Positions 21,579 to 32,043 are shown, counted from the stretch's first letter. The stretch is DNA of 64,000 nt from Telluria mixta (GCF_029223865.1 NZ_CP119520.1:6200001-6264000), one strand, 5' to 3'. Numbers and translations are program-made. Notes: a model not told the origin generated them from the letters alone.

Positions 21579-21640
21579 CGGGTCGTCTCCTTGCCCGTGT
21601 GCGGATCGTGCCGCCGCCGGGCTTGTGTTTGATTTATTTT

Positions 21641-21652
21641 GGTATCGATAAC
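21641..21652. promoter_or_regulatory. LacI-type operator upstream of the GH28-like gene
   Basis: Reads GGTATCGATAAC, identical to the site upstream of the TonB receptor and one base from the perfect palindrome. It is 63 bp upstream of the GH28-like start. Confidence 0.65.
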
Positions 21653-21819
21653 TTGACCAGTTATATCACATCTCGAAACGATGTCAAGAATGCTCCGGCT
21701 TTTCCGGACCCCGGTCTACGATGCGAGACATGATAACGGCGGGGACGGCGGAGCAGGCATGCCTTTTTTATCGAAACGGATATGTTTTGGACATGGCAAG
21801 GCATTTGATAAAGATCGTG

Positions 21820-21831
21820 GTTAACGATAAC
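21820..21831. promoter_or_regulatory. LacI-type operator upstream of the lyase gene
   Basis: Reads GTTAACGATAAC, one base from the perfect palindrome, and lies 95 bp upstream of the lyase start. Its inner bases are the reverse complement of the variant at 174-185. Confidence 0.6.
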
Positions 21832-21925
21832 AAAACCGCGTGCATACGTGCTAGCATCGGCGCGGCAGTACGGCAGCACCCTTCGATCGCAGTCCAACAT
21901 ACGCCTCGACGGCATGGAGACGCCA

Positions 21926-24157
21926 ATGCAAAGAATGGATCCGCACGACCAGAATACCCCCACCACTCCCCTGACACTCGCCGACGCCCCGGACGAGGAA
22001 TCGCGCGCCCTGCTGGGACGCCGCGAATTCCTGCTGAGCCTCGGCGCACTCGCCCTCGCCGGTTGTGGCGGCAGTGGCGCCGACTCACCCGCCACCCGGA
22101 CGCTTACCACGGGGACGATGAGCGGCGCCGGCGCAGCCACCGCCTTCGTCCATCCGGGCCTGCTGCACACCCAGGCCGATTTCACCCGCATGGCCGCGAA
22201 ATACACGACCAGCCCGTGGTCCGACAGCTGGAACCTCCTGGTCAACAATTCGCACGCGAGCCTCGGCTACACGCCGAATCCGCAGGCTGCCATCTACCGC
22301 GGCAACGACGGCGTCCATGCGGAAAACTACTGGATCCTGTACAACGACGTGGCCGCCGCCTATGCGTGCGCGCTGCGCTGGAAAGTCTCGGGGGACATCA
22401 ACTACGCGAACAAGGCCGTGCAGATCATCAACGGGTGGTCGTCGACGCTGACCACGATCGGCGGCGACTCGAACTCGCAGCTGGCCGCCGGCATCTACGG
22501 CTACGAATTCGCCAACGCGGGCGAGATCATGCGCACCTACAGCGGCTGGGCCGCGGCGGATTTCGCGCGCTTCCAGAACATGATGAAGACCGTGTTCTAT
22601 CCGATCAACCACGACTTCCTCATCCGCCACAACGGCACGGACGTCACGCACTACTGGGCCAACTGGGACCTGTGCAACATGGCTTCGATCATGGCCATCG
22701 GCGTGCTGTGCGACGATCAGAGCCTGTTCGACGAGGCCGTCAACTATTTCAAGTCCGGCGCGGGCAACGGCGCCGTGGCGCAGGCCGTCTACTACGTCCA
22801 CCCGGGCTTCCTGGGCCAATGGCAGGAATCGGGACGCGACCAGGGCCACAACACGCTCGGCATCGCGCTGATGGGCGCCATGTGCGAGATGGCCTGGAAC
22901 CAGGGCGTAGACCTGTACGGCTACGACAACAACCGCTTCCTGATGGGCGCGGAATACGTGGCCAAGGCGAACCTGATCCAGTCGGGCACGACGTATTACA
23001 CGGTACCCTACGTCCCTTATAACAACGCCGACAACGTCAACCAGACCGTGTTCGCGACGGGCGGCCAGGGCAACGTCCGGCCCTGTTGGGCGCTGGTGTA
23101 CAACCATTACGTGAACCGCAAGGGCCTCGCGGCCCCGTATTCGAAGAAGTTCGCGCTGCTGGTGCAGCCGGAAGGCGGCGGCGGCAACTACGGCTCGACG
23201 AGCGGCGGCTTCGACCAGCTGGGCTACGGCACCCTCACCTGCACGCGCGACCCGATCGCCGCGGGTGCGGCGCCGAGCGGACTGAAAGCGCGCACGCCGG
23301 CCGGCAAGGTCGAACTGTCGTGGTGGGGCAGCGCCTACGCCACCAGCTACAACGTCAAGCGCGCGGCGTCGACCAGCGGCCCCTGGACCACCCTCACCAG
23401 CAACGTCACGGACCTGCTGACGTACACCGACAATCCGGGTGCGGGCACCTGGTATTACGTCGTGTCCGGGAATATCCCCGGCGGCGTGACTGCGGATTCG
23501 AACCGGGCCACGGCGAAGGTCGGCAATACGCTGCATACCTCCTTGGCGTGCAACGAGGGCACCGGTACGGTGGTCTCCGACGCCAGCGGCCAGGGCCATG
23601 CCGGCACGCTGACGGGCAGCGCCGCCTGGGGCACCGGCAAGTCGGGCAGCGCCGTGGCGCTGAACGGCAGCACGGACTACGTGAGCCTCCCGGCCAACCT
23701 GGTGACCGACCTGACGGACTTCACGGTGGCCTGCTGGGTGTACTGGAACGCTTCGCGCAACTGGGAACGGATCTTCGATTTCGGCTCGGGCACCGGCCGC
23801 TACATGTTCCTGACGCCGCGCTCGGGCAGCGGTACCGTGCGCTTCGCCATCACCGTCGACGGCGGCAAAGGCGAACAGGCCGTGACGGGGACGGCCGCGC
23901 TGCCGACCGCGCAGTGGGTCCACGTGGCCGTCACCCTGTCGGGCCAGCTCGCCACCCTGTACGTGAACGGCGCCGTGGCCGGCACCAACAACGCCGAGTT
24001 CCTGCCGCCATGGCAGCTGGGCGGCACTAGCCAGAACTGGATCGGCCGTTCGCAGTACTCCGGCGACCCTTACTTCAACGGCAAGATCGATGAGTTCCGT
24101 ATCTACCGCGGGGCGCTGACGGCGGCCGACATCGCCGCGCTGATCGCCGCCAGCTGA
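21926..24157 (+). CDS. Alginate-lyase-like polysaccharide lyase with FN3-like and LamG domains
   Basis: A 743-residue lipoprotein. The ATG at 21926 follows GGAGA. The N-terminus has GRREFLLSLGALALAGC, a Tat-like signal with lipobox LAGC. Residues about 80-420 look like the (alpha/alpha) toroid of alginate-lyase-type enzymes (PL5/PL38-like), with NYWILYNDVAAAY, THYWANWDLCN and RDQGHNTLGIALMG segments. A fibronectin-III-like module (about 455-535) and a LamG/concanavalin-like module (about 540-740, ending KIDEFRIYRGALT) follow and may bind polysaccharide. Such a lyase would create the unsaturated ends that GH88 removes. The substrate is not determinable. Confidence 0.75.
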   Translation: MQRMDPHDQNTPTTPLTLADAPDEESRALLGRREFLLSLGALALAGCGGSGADSPATRTLTTGTMSGAGAATAFVHPGLLHTQADFTRMAAKYTTSPWSDSWNLLVNNSHASLGYTPNPQAAIYRGNDGVHAENYWILYNDVAAAYACALRWKVSGDINYANKAVQIINGWSSTLTTIGGDSNSQLAAGIYGYEFANAGEIMRTYSGWAAADFARFQNMMKTVFYPINHDFLIRHNGTDVTHYWANWDLCNMASIMAIGVLCDDQSLFDEAVNYFKSGAGNGAVAQAVYYVHPGFLGQWQESGRDQGHNTLGIALMGAMCEMAWNQGVDLYGYDNNRFLMGAEYVAKANLIQSGTTYYTVPYVPYNNADNVNQTVFATGGQGNVRPCWALVYNHYVNRKGLAAPYSKKFALLVQPEGGGGNYGSTSGGFDQLGYGTLTCTRDPIAAGAAPSGLKARTPAGKVELSWWGSAYATSYNVKRAASTSGPWTTLTSNVTDLLTYTDNPGAGTWYYVVSGNIPGGVTADSNRATAKVGNTLHTSLACNEGTGTVVSDASGQGHAGTLTGSAAWGTGKSGSAVALNGSTDYVSLPANLVTDLTDFTVACWVYWNASRNWERIFDFGSGTGRYMFLTPRSGSGTVRFAITVDGGKGEQAVTGTAALPTAQWVHVAVTLSGQLATLYVNGAVAGTNNAEFLPPWQLGGTSQNWIGRSQYSGDPYFNGKIDEFRIYRGALTAADIAALIAAS

Positions 24158-24556
24158 TCAGCCGGAGTCCGGCACCACAGCCGTCGCTTCGATCTCCACG
24201 CGCGCGCGATCCTCGATCAGTGCGCGCACTTCGACGGCCGTCATGGCCGGATAATGGGCGCCGATGATCTCGCGGTAGACGCCGCCGAGGACGCTGCCGG
24301 CGGCCAGGTATTCGCGCTTGTCGACCACGTACCACGTCATGCGTACGATGTGCTCGGGGCCCGCTCCGGCCTCGCGCAATACTTCCACGACGTTGCGCAG
24401 CGCCTGGCCGGCCTGCGCCGTGAAATTGTCGCTGTCGAACTGCCCGTCCGCGTTCCAGCCGATCATCCCGCTTACGAACACGAGGCGGCCGCGCGCCGCG
24501 ATGCCGTTCGCGTACCCGCGCGGGCGCGGCCACCCGGGTGGTTGGAGTATCTCCAT
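24158..24556 (-). CDS. RidA/YjgF-family enamine/imine deaminase
   Basis: A 132-residue small-subunit enzyme of the RidA family, which hydrolyses reactive enamines and imines. Seen are YANGIAARGRLVFVSGMIG near the N-terminus, QALRNVVEVLREAGAG and the late IEATAVVPDSG end. ATG at 24556 follows AAGGA, while a GTG 6 nt upstream is the alternative. It is the last gene of the aromatic-CoA operon, 2 nt from the preceding stop. In that context it may hydrolyse the amino-enone product of 2-aminobenzoyl-CoA hydroxylation/reduction, which is inference. Confidence 0.88.
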   Translation of the reverse strand: MEILQPPGWPRPRGYANGIAARGRLVFVSGMIGWNADGQFDSDNFTAQAGQALRNVVEVLREAGAGPEHIVRMTWYVVDKREYLAAGSVLGGVYREIIGAHYPAMTAVEVRALIEDRARVEIEATAVVPDSG

Positions 24557-24558
24557 GT

Positions 24559-25713
24559 TCACTCTTCCTTCGCCTCGCGCAGCAGTTCGCGCGCGATGAT
24601 CAGTTGCTGCACTTCCGTGGCGCCCTCGTAGATGCGCAAGGCCCGGATCTCGCGATACAACCGCTCCGCCGGATGGCCGCGCGTGACACCGAGGCCGCCG
24701 AACATCTGCACCGCCGCGTCGATCACCTGCTGCGCCGACTCGGTCGCCGTCATCTTCGCCATCGCCGCTTCCTTCGTCACCTTGCCGCCGCGGTCGCGCT
24801 GCCACGCGGCGCGGTAGGTCAGCAGCGCGCTCGCGTCGATGCTCGTGGCCATCTGCGCGAACTTCGCCTGCGTCAACTGGAAGTCCGCGAGCGTCTGACC
24901 GAACATCTGCCGCTGCGTGGCATGGGCCAGCGCGTCGTCGAAGGCGCGCCGCGCGAACCCGAGGGCGGCCGCCGCGACGGACGTGCGGAACACGTCCAGG
25001 GTCGCCATCGCCACCTTGAACCCCTGCCCGGCAGCGCCGATGCGCTGCGCCGCCGGCACGCGGCAATCCTCGAACCGCAGCCGCGCCAGCGGGTGCGGCG
25101 CGATGACGGCGATGCGTTCCGCGATCGTGAATCCCGGCGTGTCCGCGTCGATGATGAACGCGCTGATGCCGCGCGCGCCCGGCGCCTCGCCCGTGCGCGC
25201 GAACACGACGTAGAAGTCCGCGATGCCGCCATTCGAAATCCACGTCTTCTCGCCGGCGAGGACGTAAGCGTCGCCCTCAAGCCGCGCCGTGCAGCGCAGC
25301 GCGGCGACATCGGAACCCGCGTCCGGCTCGGACAACGCGAACGCCGCGATGGCCTCGCCGCGGGCCACGCCGGGCAGGTAGCGCTCGCGCTGGGCCTCCG
25401 TCCCGAACAGGCTGATCGCGCCGGAGCCGAGGCCCTGCATGGCGAAGGCGAAGTCGGCGAGGCCGTTGTGGCGCGCCAGCGTCTCGCGGATCAGGCAGAT
25501 CGCGCGGGTGTCGATGGGAGAACCGGCACCGCCGATCGCGTGCCGCAGCCAGCCGCCTTCGCCCAGCAGGCGCACGAGGCGGCGGCAATCGGCATCGACA
25601 TCCGCGCCGTGCAGATCGCGCACGTACGTGGCCGCCCATTCGTCCAGCGCCGCTTCCATGTCGACGTGCCGGCCGTCGAAGAACGGCCACTCGAGATAGC
25701 GTTTGTCGGCCAT
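24559..25713 (-). CDS. Acyl-CoA dehydrogenase
   Basis: A 384-residue FAD-dependent dehydrogenase introducing an alpha-beta double bond in an acyl-CoA. The signatures [15 protein letters not shown] and [23 protein letters not shown] (split here by position near residues 135 and 340) are clear, with the catalytic-base region in the C-terminal helical domain. The stop is 2 nt before the RidA start and its ATG is 1 nt from the preceding hydratase stop. It probably acts on a ring-derived alicyclic or ring-opened CoA thioester. Confidence 0.9.
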   Translation of the reverse strand: MADKRYLEWPFFDGRHVDMEAALDEWAATYVRDLHGADVDADCRRLVRLLGEGGWLRHAIGGAGSPIDTRAICLIRETLARHNGLADFAFAMQGLGSGAISLFGTEAQRERYLPGVARGEAIAAFALSEPDAGSDVAALRCTARLEGDAYVLAGEKTWISNGGIADFYVVFARTGEAPGARGISAFIIDADTPGFTIAERIAVIAPHPLARLRFEDCRVPAAQRIGAAGQGFKVAMATLDVFRTSVAAAALGFARRAFDDALAHATQRQMFGQTLADFQLTQAKFAQMATSIDASALLTYRAAWQRDRGGKVTKEAAMAKMTATESAQQVIDAAVQMFGGLGVTRGHPAERLYREIRALRIYEGATEVQQLIIARELLREAKEE

Positions 25714-25714
25714 G

Positions 25715-26533
25715 TCAGTCTCCTTCGAAGCGCGGTGCCGTCTTCGCGACGAAGGCGTGGTACGCGCGGTGGAAGTCGTTCGTCGCCATGCAGATCGCCT
25801 GCGCCTGGGCTTCCGCCTCGATGGCTTCCGCGATTCCCATCGACCACTCCTGCTGCAGCATCTTCTTCGTCATCCCATGCGCGAACGTCGGGCCGTCGGC
25901 GAGGCTGCGCGCCAGTGCCTGCGCCTCGCCGGGCACGTCGTCCGGCGCGCACAGGCGGTTATAAAAGCCCCAGCGTTCGCCCTCCTCGGCCGACATCGCA
26001 CGGCCCGTGTACAGCAGTTCCGCCGCCCGCCCCTGGCCGATGAGGCGCGGCAGGATCGAACAGGCGCCCATGTCGCAGCCGGCCAGGCCCACCTTCGTGA
26101 ACAGGAACGCCGTGCGCGCGCGGGTGCTGGCGAGCCGCAGGTCGGATGCCATCGCCAGGATCGCGCCGGCTCCCGCGCACACGCCGTCGACGGCCGCCAC
26201 GATGGGCTGCGGGCAGCCCAGCATCGCCTTCACGAGGTCCCCCGTCATGCGCGTGAACGCGAGCAGGCCGGGCATGTCCAGTTGCGTGAGCGGGCCGATG
26301 ATCTCGTGGACGTCGCCGCCGGAACAGAAATTCCCGCCCGCGCCGGTCAGCACGACGGCCTTCACGTCGTCCGCGTACGCGAGCGCGCGGAACAGGTCGC
26401 GCAGCTCCGCGTACGATTCGAACGTCAGCGGGTTCTTGCGCTCGGGGCGGTTCAGCGTGATGGTGGCGACGCCGCCGTCCGCCTCATACAGGAAATGTTC
26501 GGCGCGGTAGCCGGCCAGCTGCGTGCGGTGCAT
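25715..26533 (-). CDS. Enoyl-CoA hydratase/isomerase-family protein
   Basis: A 272-residue crotonase. Oxyanion-hole segments are [14 protein letters not shown] near residue 63 and [18 protein letters not shown] near 118. It probably hydrates or cleaves a cyclic CoA thioester during ring degradation, with the exact reaction unassigned. The start at 26533 is the first ATG after the MarR stop, preceded by AGGAGAC. It lies 8 bp after the regulator and 1 bp before the acyl-CoA dehydrogenase. Confidence 0.88.
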   Translation of the reverse strand: MHRTQLAGYRAEHFLYEADGGVATITLNRPERKNPLTFESYAELRDLFRALAYADDVKAVVLTGAGGNFCSGGDVHEIIGPLTQLDMPGLLAFTRMTGDLVKAMLGCPQPIVAAVDGVCAGAGAILAMASDLRLASTRARTAFLFTKVGLAGCDMGACSILPRLIGQGRAAELLYTGRAMSAEEGERWGFYNRLCAPDDVPGEAQALARSLADGPTFAHGMTKKMLQQEWSMGIAEAIEAEAQAQAICMATNDFHRAYHAFVAKTAPRFEGD

Positions 26534-26541
26534 GTGGTCTC

Positions 26542-26994
26542 CTAGTTCCGGTCGTTCAGTTGCCGCTTCATCGTATCCAGCAGCGCGATCATGGTGGCCT
26601 TGTCGTTCGGAGAGATGTCGCCGAACAGGTCCGCCACCCAGCCCTGGTGCACGGCGGCCATCTCCGCGAACGCGGCGCGTCCGCGCGGCGTCAGCTTCAG
26701 CATGAACGCGCGCCCATCCTGCGGGTCGGGCACGCGCACGACGAGCTCTTCCCGCTCGAGCTGGTCGGCGATGCCCGTCACATTGCCGCCCGTGACCATC
26801 ATCCGCTTCGACAGCTCGCCCATCCGCAATCCTTCCGGATGACGTTCCAGCTGCGCCATCAGATCGAAGCGCGGCAAGGTGATGCCGAACGCGGTCCGCA
26901 GCCGGCTGCGGATGGTGTTCTCCACACGCACCGTGCAGGACAGCATGCGCAGCCACAGTTTCAGGTCGAGGGGGGCGTCGTCGGCCGGCGTCAC
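26542..26994 (-). CDS. MarR-family transcriptional regulator
   Basis: A 150-residue winged-helix regulator. The DNA-binding region contains [20 protein letters not shown] and the wing [20 protein letters not shown]. It starts with GTG at 26994, overlapping the SDR stop by 3 nt, so it is co-transcribed with the pathway it probably controls. Relatives in aromatic-CoA clusters respond to the aryl-CoA intermediate, and the palindrome at 31784-31807 is the likely operator. Confidence 0.88.
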   Translation of the reverse strand: MTPADDAPLDLKLWLRMLSCTVRVENTIRSRLRTAFGITLPRFDLMAQLERHPEGLRMGELSKRMMVTGGNVTGIADQLEREELVVRVPDPQDGRAFMLKLTPRGRAAFAEMAAVHQGWVADLFGDISPNDKATMIALLDTMKRQLNDRN

Positions 26995-27746
26995 ATCACC
27001 TCCCCGCCGGCCACCGCGATGGCCTGGCCATTCATCGCCGCCGCACCGGGCATGCACAGCCACGCGACGGCGTGCGCCACTTCGTCCGGCTGCAGGAGCC
27101 GCCCCTGCGGGTTGGCGGCCGCCAGTTCCGCGCGCGCCTGGTCTGCGGTACGCCCCGTCTTGCGCACGATGTTGGCGACGGCGTCCGCGACAATGTCCGT
27201 GTCGGTAAAGCCCGGGCACACGGCATTCACGGTGACGCCTTTGTTCGCCACTTCCAGCGCCAGCGCGCGCGTGAGGCCGACGAGGCCGTGCTTTGCCGCA
27301 CAGTACGCGGCCACGTAGCGGTAGCCCGTGAGGCCGGCCGTCGACGCGACGTTGACGACGCGGCCCCAGCCCGCATCCAGCATGCCCGGCAGTGCGGCGT
27401 GGATGCAGTGGTAGGCGCCGGTCAGGTTCACGTCCAGCATGCGCTGCCACAGCGCGGCGTCCGTGCGGCCGAACGGCGCCGACGCGGCCTGGCCCGCGTT
27501 GTTGACGAGGATGTCCACGGCGCCCGCACGCGCGAACGCGGCCGCCACGCCCTCCGCATCCGTCACGTCCACCGCCTGCCAGGCCGTGTCGCCGCCCAGT
27601 TCCGCGGCTGCCGCCTCCAGCGCGCGGGCATCGCGCGCCATCAACGTGATCCGCGCACCTTGCGCCATCAACGCATGCGCGATCGCGAGGCCGATGCCCC
27701 GGCTGGCGCCCGTCACCACGGCGTGTTTTCCTTGTAACGTCTCCAT
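26991..27746 (-). CDS. Short-chain dehydrogenase/reductase
   Basis: A 251-residue classical [13 protein letters not shown] near residue 12 binds the nucleotide, NNAG is near residue 87, the catalytic Ser is in [11 protein letters not shown] and YCAAKHG supplies Tyr and Lys. It resembles 3-hydroxyacyl-CoA dehydrogenases of the SDR type. Its ATG overlaps the stop of the fused monooxygenase gene by 1 nt. It probably oxidises a hydroxyacyl-CoA formed by the hydratase in the same operon. Confidence 0.9.
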   Translation of the reverse strand: METLQGKHAVVTGASRGIGLAIAHALMAQGARITLMARDARALEAAAAELGGDTAWQAVDVTDAEGVAAAFARAGAVDILVNNAGQAASAPFGRTDAALWQRMLDVNLTGAYHCIHAALPGMLDAGWGRVVNVASTAGLTGYRYVAAYCAAKHGLVGLTRALALEVANKGVTVNAVCPGFTDTDIVADAVANIVRKTGRTADQARAELAAANPQGRLLQPDEVAHAVAWLCMPGAAAMNGQAIAVAGGEVM

Positions 27747-30133
27747 CAACCCTCCAGCAGCCGCGCCGCCACCTGCTGCGGCGTCAGGCCCGTGTTCGCG
27801 GCCGCCAGCTGGCGTTCGCGTTCCAGATTGCGTTCCAGCTGCGCCTTCCCGGCCAGATACTGCTTCGGCCACGCGACCGCCGTGACGCCGATCTTCGCCG
27901 CCTCCGCCAGGGTCCACGCGGGATTGGCCAAGTGCGGCCGGCCCACCGCGCACAGGTCCGCGCGCCCGGCGGCGATTATGCTGTTGGCGTGGTCCGCTTC
28001 GTAGATGGCCCCGACGGCGATCGTCGGGATCCCGGCCTCGTTGCGGATGCGGTCCGCGAACGGCGTCTGGTACATGCGGCCGAAGACCGGCCGCTCCTCC
28101 TTGCTGACCTGGCCCGACGAGCAATCGATCATGTCGGCGCCCGCGTCCTTGAACAGGCGTGCGATGTGCACGGCGTCGGCCGGCGTGATGCCGCCCTCGA
28201 CCCAGTCATGGGCCGAGATCCGCACGCTCATCGGCTTCCCGGCCGGCCACACGGCGCGCATCGCGCGGAACACGCGCAGCGGATAGCGGCAACGGTTTTC
28301 CAGGCTGCCGCCGTAGTCGTCCGTCCGCCGGTTCGTCAGCGGCGACATGAACGACGACAGCAGATACCCGTGCGCGCAATGCAGTTCGAGCCAGTCGAAT
28401 CCGGCCGCGTCGGCCGCCAACGTGGCACGCACGAAATCGGCCTCGACGCGCGCGAGATCGGCTTCCGTCGCGGCACGCGCCACCTGCGAGATGCCTGGCA
28501 GGTACTGCTGCTCCGACGCCGCGATCAATGGCCAGTTGTGGTCGGGGAGCGGCTGGTCGATGCCGTCCCACATCGGGCGCGTCGACCCTTTCGCCCCGGC
28601 GTGGCCCAGCTGGATGCCGATACGCGCATCGGTCTGCCCATGCACGAAGTCGACGATGCGCTTCCACGCGGCCGTGTGCGCCGGCGCGTACATGCCCGGG
28701 CAGGCCGGCGTGATGCGCGCGTCGGCGGAGATGCACGTCATCTCGGCCATCACGAGTGCCGCCCCGCCCAGCGCCCGCGCGCCCAGGTGCACGAGGTGAT
28801 AATCGCCGGGCACGCCGTCGACGGCCGAATACTGCGCCATCGGCGAGACGACGATGCGGTTCTTCAGGAAGACGTCGCGCACGCGCAGCGGCGTGAACAT
28901 CGGCGGCACATGCGAGTTCTCCGGCAGGTGGACGCCCCACTGCGCGCCCGCCTGCGCACACGCGCGGCGCGCGAACCAGTCCTCGAAATGCGCGACATAG
29001 CCGGGGTCGCGCAGGCGCAGGTTCTCGTGCGAGATGCGCTGGCTGCGCGTGAGCATCGAGTACGCGAACTGCTCCGCATCCAGCGCGCCGTAGCGCTCCA
29101 CGTTCTCGAACCACTCCATCGAGTTGCGCGCGGCCGACTGGATCTTCAACACTTCGACCGAGCGGCTCGCCTGGTACGCATCCAGCGCCGCGCGCACGTC
29201 GCTGCCGTGTTCCCGCACGCAGCGCGCCAGTTCGATCGCGTCTTCCAGCGCCAGCTTGGTGCCGGAACCGATCGAAAAGTGCGCCGTGTGCGCGGCATCG
29301 CCCATCAGCACGACGGGAACGTCGCCGTTCCAGTGCACCCAGCGCTCGCAGACGATGCGGGGGAAGGCGATCCAGATGGCGGCCCCGCGCAGGTGACTCG
29401 CGTTCGACAGCAGCGGGTGCCCGTCCAGGTGCTCGGCGAACAGCCGCTCGCAGAAGGCGATGCCCTCCTCCTGCGGCATATCCGCCAGGCCCGCCTTGCG
29501 CCAGACGTCTTCCGGCGTCTCGACGATGAACGTGGACGTGTCGCCGTCGAACTGGTAGATGTGGGCCTGGAACCAGCCGAACGGGGTCTCCTTGAACACG
29601 AACGTGAACGCATCGAATTTCTTTTTCGTCCCGAGCCACACGAAGCGGCACCGGCGCGTCTCGACGAACGGCTGGAACGCGGCCGCATGGCGCGCCCGGG
29701 TGCGGCTGTTGATGCCATCGGCCGCGACGACGAGGTCGGCCCCGTAGCGCGCGGCGACGGTCTGGTCGTCCTGCACGTCGGTCTCGAACACGAGCTCCAC
29801 GCCCAGTTCCTCGCAGCGCTGCTGCAGGATGTTCAGCAGCCGCTTGCGGCCGATGCCGCAGAACCCGTGGCCGCCGGACGTGATGCGCTCGCCCTTGAAG
29901 AACACGTCGATGTCGTCCCAGTGGTTGAACGCGTGCAGGATGCTGCGCGCCGTCGGCTCGTCGGCCGCGACGAGGTTGCCGAGGGTCTGGTCGGAGAACA
30001 CGACGCCCCACCCGAACGTATCGTACGGGCGGTTGCGTTCCACGACGACGATGCGGTGTGCCGGGTCCTGCTTCTTCATCAGCAGGGCGAAGTACAAGCC
30101 GGCGGGCCCGCCGCCGATGCAGACGATGTTCAT
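27746..30133 (-). CDS. Fused flavin monooxygenase / OYE-type reductase (2-aminobenzoyl-CoA monooxygenase/reductase type)
   Basis: A 795-residue fusion. Residues 1-400 form an FAD aromatic hydroxylase with [29 protein letters not shown] and [15 protein letters not shown]. Residues about 410-775 form an FMN Old-Yellow-Enzyme barrel starting [20 protein letters not shown]. This architecture matches 2-aminobenzoyl-CoA monooxygenase/reductase and the bifunctional salicylyl-CoA 5-hydroxylase group. It hydroxylates the ring and then reduces it without ring cleavage by a dioxygenase. It overlaps the CoA ligase by 4 nt. Substrate choice between anthraniloyl-CoA and salicylyl-CoA rests on context, and RidA favours the amino substrate. 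Confidence 0.88.
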   Translation of the reverse strand: MNIVCIGGGPAGLYFALLMKKQDPAHRIVVVERNRPYDTFGWGVVFSDQTLGNLVAADEPTARSILHAFNHWDDIDVFFKGERITSGGHGFCGIGRKRLLNILQQRCEELGVELVFETDVQDDQTVAARYGADLVVAADGINSRTRARHAAAFQPFVETRRCRFVWLGTKKKFDAFTFVFKETPFGWFQAHIYQFDGDTSTFIVETPEDVWRKAGLADMPQEEGIAFCERLFAEHLDGHPLLSNASHLRGAAIWIAFPRIVCERWVHWNGDVPVVLMGDAAHTAHFSIGSGTKLALEDAIELARCVREHGSDVRAALDAYQASRSVEVLKIQSAARNSMEWFENVERYGALDAEQFAYSMLTRSQRISHENLRLRDPGYVAHFEDWFARRACAQAGAQWGVHLPENSHVPPMFTPLRVRDVFLKNRIVVSPMAQYSAVDGVPGDYHLVHLGARALGGAALVMAEMTCISADARITPACPGMYAPAHTAAWKRIVDFVHGQTDARIGIQLGHAGAKGSTRPMWDGIDQPLPDHNWPLIAASEQQYLPGISQVARAATEADLARVEADFVRATLAADAAGFDWLELHCAHGYLLSSFMSPLTNRRTDDYGGSLENRCRYPLRVFRAMRAVWPAGKPMSVRISAHDWVEGGITPADAVHIARLFKDAGADMIDCSSGQVSKEERPVFGRMYQTPFADRIRNEAGIPTIAVGAIYEADHANSIIAAGRADLCAVGRPHLANPAWTLAEAAKIGVTAVAWPKQYLAGKAQLERNLERERQLAAANTGLTPQQVAARLLEG

Positions 30134-31746
30134 GATTGTCGCAGTTTGTAGCGCTGCAGCTTGCCCGTCTCCGTGCGCGGCAGCTTATCGGTGAAGCGCA
30201 CGGCGCGCGGGTATTTATAGGGCGCGATCTGCGCCTTGACGAAGTCCTGCAACAGGCGCGCCGTCGCTTCCGTCTGTTTGAAGCCGGGCTTGAGCACGAC
30301 GTGCGCCTCCACGATCTGGCCGCGCTCCTCGTCGGCCCGGCCCACGACCCCGCACTCGGCGACGGCCGGATGCCGCAACAGCACGTCTTCCACTTCGGCC
30401 CCGGCGATGTTGTAGCCGGCCGAGATGATCATGTCGTCCGTGCGCGAGCGGTAATGGAAATAGCCGTCGGCGTCCATCTCATAGCTGTCGCCGGTCAGGT
30501 TCCAGCCGTTCAGCACATAGTCGCGCTGGCGTTCGTCGGCCAGGTAGCGGCAGCCCGTCGGCCCTTTGACGGCGAGCCGTCCGATCACGCCGGGGCCGAC
30601 CGGTTCGCCGTCGTCGTCGAGCACGCAGGCGCGGTAGCCGGGGACGGGCTTGCCGGTCGCGCCTGGCCGGATGTCGGTGCCGCTCGCCGAAATGAAGATG
30701 TGCAGCAGTTCCGTCGCGCCGATGCCGTCGATCATGTCGATGCCGGTGGCCGCCTTCCACGCTTCACGCGTCGCCAGCGGCAGCGCCTCGCCGGCGGACA
30801 CGCATTTCTGCAGCGAGCGCAGGTCGTAGCGCGGCACCAGGGGCGTCATCTGGCGGTAGAACGTGGGCGCCGTGAAGCAGACCGTGGCTTTGAACCGCTC
30901 GATCGCCGCCAGCAGACCTTCCGGCGCCAGTTTTTCGAGCAGGACGCCCGCCGCACCGACGCGCATGGGAAACAGCAGCAGCCCGCCCAGTCCGAAGGTA
31001 AAAGCCAGCGGCGGCGTGCCGATGAAGATGTCGTCCGCGTGCGCGCCCAGCGTATGCGGCGGGAAGCAGTCGCAGATCGCCAGGATGTCGCGGTGGAAGT
31101 GCATCGTGCCCTTCGGCACGCCGGTCGTGCCTGACGTGAAGCTGATGAGGCAGACGTCGGCGGCGGCCGTGTCGACGGGCCCGAACCGCGCATCGTGGCG
31201 GGCCATGAGCGCTTCCAGGCCGTCCGGGTCCTGGAAGTACACGACGGGCGGATGATCCGCCACCTGTTCGAGTTCGTCCGCGAGCGGCCGGGCACACAGC
31301 ACGGCGTTCACCCGCGCCTTGTCGAGGATGATGCCCAGCTCGCGCGCCCGCAGCAGGGGCATCGTCGGCACGGCGACGAGGCCGGCCTTGAACACGGCGA
31401 GGATCGCGGCCGCCATCATCGGGCAGTTGGCGCCGCGCAGCAGCACGCGATTGCCGGGGACGAGGCCCAGGTCCGTGCGCAGCACGTGGGCGATGCGGTC
31501 GACTTGCTGCATGAGTTCGGCATAGGTCCAGGTGACCTTGTCGCCCAGGATGGCGGTGCGGCCGCCGCGTCCGGCGTCGACGTGGCGGTCCAGCAGTTCC
31601 GTCACGCAATTCAGCCGCGCAGGATACCGGAGCGCGGGCAGGTCGAACACGAGGTCCGGCCACAGGTCGGCGGGCGGGAGGTGGTCCCGCGCGAACGTGT
31701 CGACGTGGGCCGAAGGACTTGATTCTGCAGCGGACAAGCTCGTCAT
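30130..31746 (-). CDS. Aryl-CoA ligase, probable 2-aminobenzoate-CoA ligase
   Basis: A 538-residue ANL-superfamily ligase of the benzoate-CoA ligase group, activating the aromatic acid to its CoA thioester with ATP. Seen are the P-loop-like [34 protein letters not shown] and the C-terminal lysine region [13 protein letters not shown]. It is the first gene of the operon, with a predicted promoter and a perfect inverted repeat 40-60 bp upstream. The four-gene chain of overlaps that follows supports a single polycistronic mRNA. Confidence 0.88.
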   Translation of the reverse strand: MTSLSAAESSPSAHVDTFARDHLPPADLWPDLVFDLPALRYPARLNCVTELLDRHVDAGRGGRTAILGDKVTWTYAELMQQVDRIAHVLRTDLGLVPGNRVLLRGANCPMMAAAILAVFKAGLVAVPTMPLLRARELGIILDKARVNAVLCARPLADELEQVADHPPVVYFQDPDGLEALMARHDARFGPVDTAAADVCLISFTSGTTGVPKGTMHFHRDILAICDCFPPHTLGAHADDIFIGTPPLAFTFGLGGLLLFPMRVGAAGVLLEKLAPEGLLAAIERFKATVCFTAPTFYRQMTPLVPRYDLRSLQKCVSAGEALPLATREAWKAATGIDMIDGIGATELLHIFISASGTDIRPGATGKPVPGYRACVLDDDGEPVGPGVIGRLAVKGPTGCRYLADERQRDYVLNGWNLTGDSYEMDADGYFHYRSRTDDMIISAGYNIAGAEVEDVLLRHPAVAECGVVGRADEERGQIVEAHVVLKPGFKQTEATARLLQDFVKAQIAPYKYPRAVRFTDKLPRTETGKLQRYKLRQS

Positions 31747-31783
31747 GAAGCGCCCCCGGAGAAAAGATCGGTCTGGAACCGGG

Positions 31784-31807
31784 AGATACTTTAAGCCTAA
31801 AGTATCT
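31784..31807. promoter_or_regulatory. Perfect inverted repeat, probable MarR operator
   Basis: AGATACTTTA and TAAAGTATCT form a perfect 10-bp inverted repeat with a 4-bp spacer, 38 bp upstream of the ligase start. It spans the predicted -10 element of the leftward promoter, so binding by the operon's MarR protein would block initiation. The regulator-operator link is inferred. Confidence 0.75.
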
Positions 31808-31817
31808 GGGCGTGCAA
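31789..31817 (-). promoter_or_regulatory. Predicted sigma70 promoter of the aromatic-CoA operon
   Basis: On the minus strand TTGCAC (31812-31817) and TTAAAG (31789-31794) are separated by exactly 17 bp and point toward the CoA ligase. The -10 element lies inside the inverted repeat. Confidence 0.55.
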
Positions 31818-31859
31818 GCCGGGTTGCATAGACAACTCCGAGAACATGGCGTCAAACGC

Positions 31860-31888
31860 AAAAAGGCCAGCTGGAAGCTGGCCTTTTT
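31860..31888. terminator. Bidirectional intrinsic terminator
   Basis: GGCCAGCT (31865-31872) pairs perfectly with AGCTGGCC (31876-31883) around GGA, flanked by A5 on the left and T5 on the right. It can end leftward transcription from the tRNA and rightward transcription entering from the left. Confidence 0.85.
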
Positions 31889-31898
31889 GACTGAATCC

Positions 31899-31973
31899 TG
31901 GTGGGCGGTGCAAGTTTCGAACTTGCGACCCCAGCAGTGTGAATGCTGTGCTCTACCCCTGAGCTAACCGCCC
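31899..31973 (-). tRNA. tRNA-Val (anticodon CAC)
   Basis: The minus strand folds into a full cloverleaf. The acceptor GGGCGGT pairs with ACCGCCC, the D arm has AGCTCAGGGGTAGAGC, the anticodon stem CAGCA/TGCTG encloses the loop TTCACAC, and the T arm has GTTCGAA. The discriminator is A and CCA is encoded (31899-31901). The anticodon CAC reads GUG valine codons. A terminator follows immediately. Confidence 0.95.
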
Positions 31974-32043
31974 TACTTTTTACTGCTTTGCTGCGATTGC
32001 GTCGCTGCAATGACGAGCATTATAGGGGGAGTTTTGCGTTTTG

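Larger units (their letters stand above)
21579..21925. other. Divergent control region between GH28-like and lyase genes (no gene)
   Basis: This 347-bp AT-richer stretch separates two divergent exported-enzyme genes. It contains LacI-type sites at 21641-21652 and 21820-21831, one near each promoter side. No credible open reading frame or RNA gene was seen. Confidence 0.6.
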
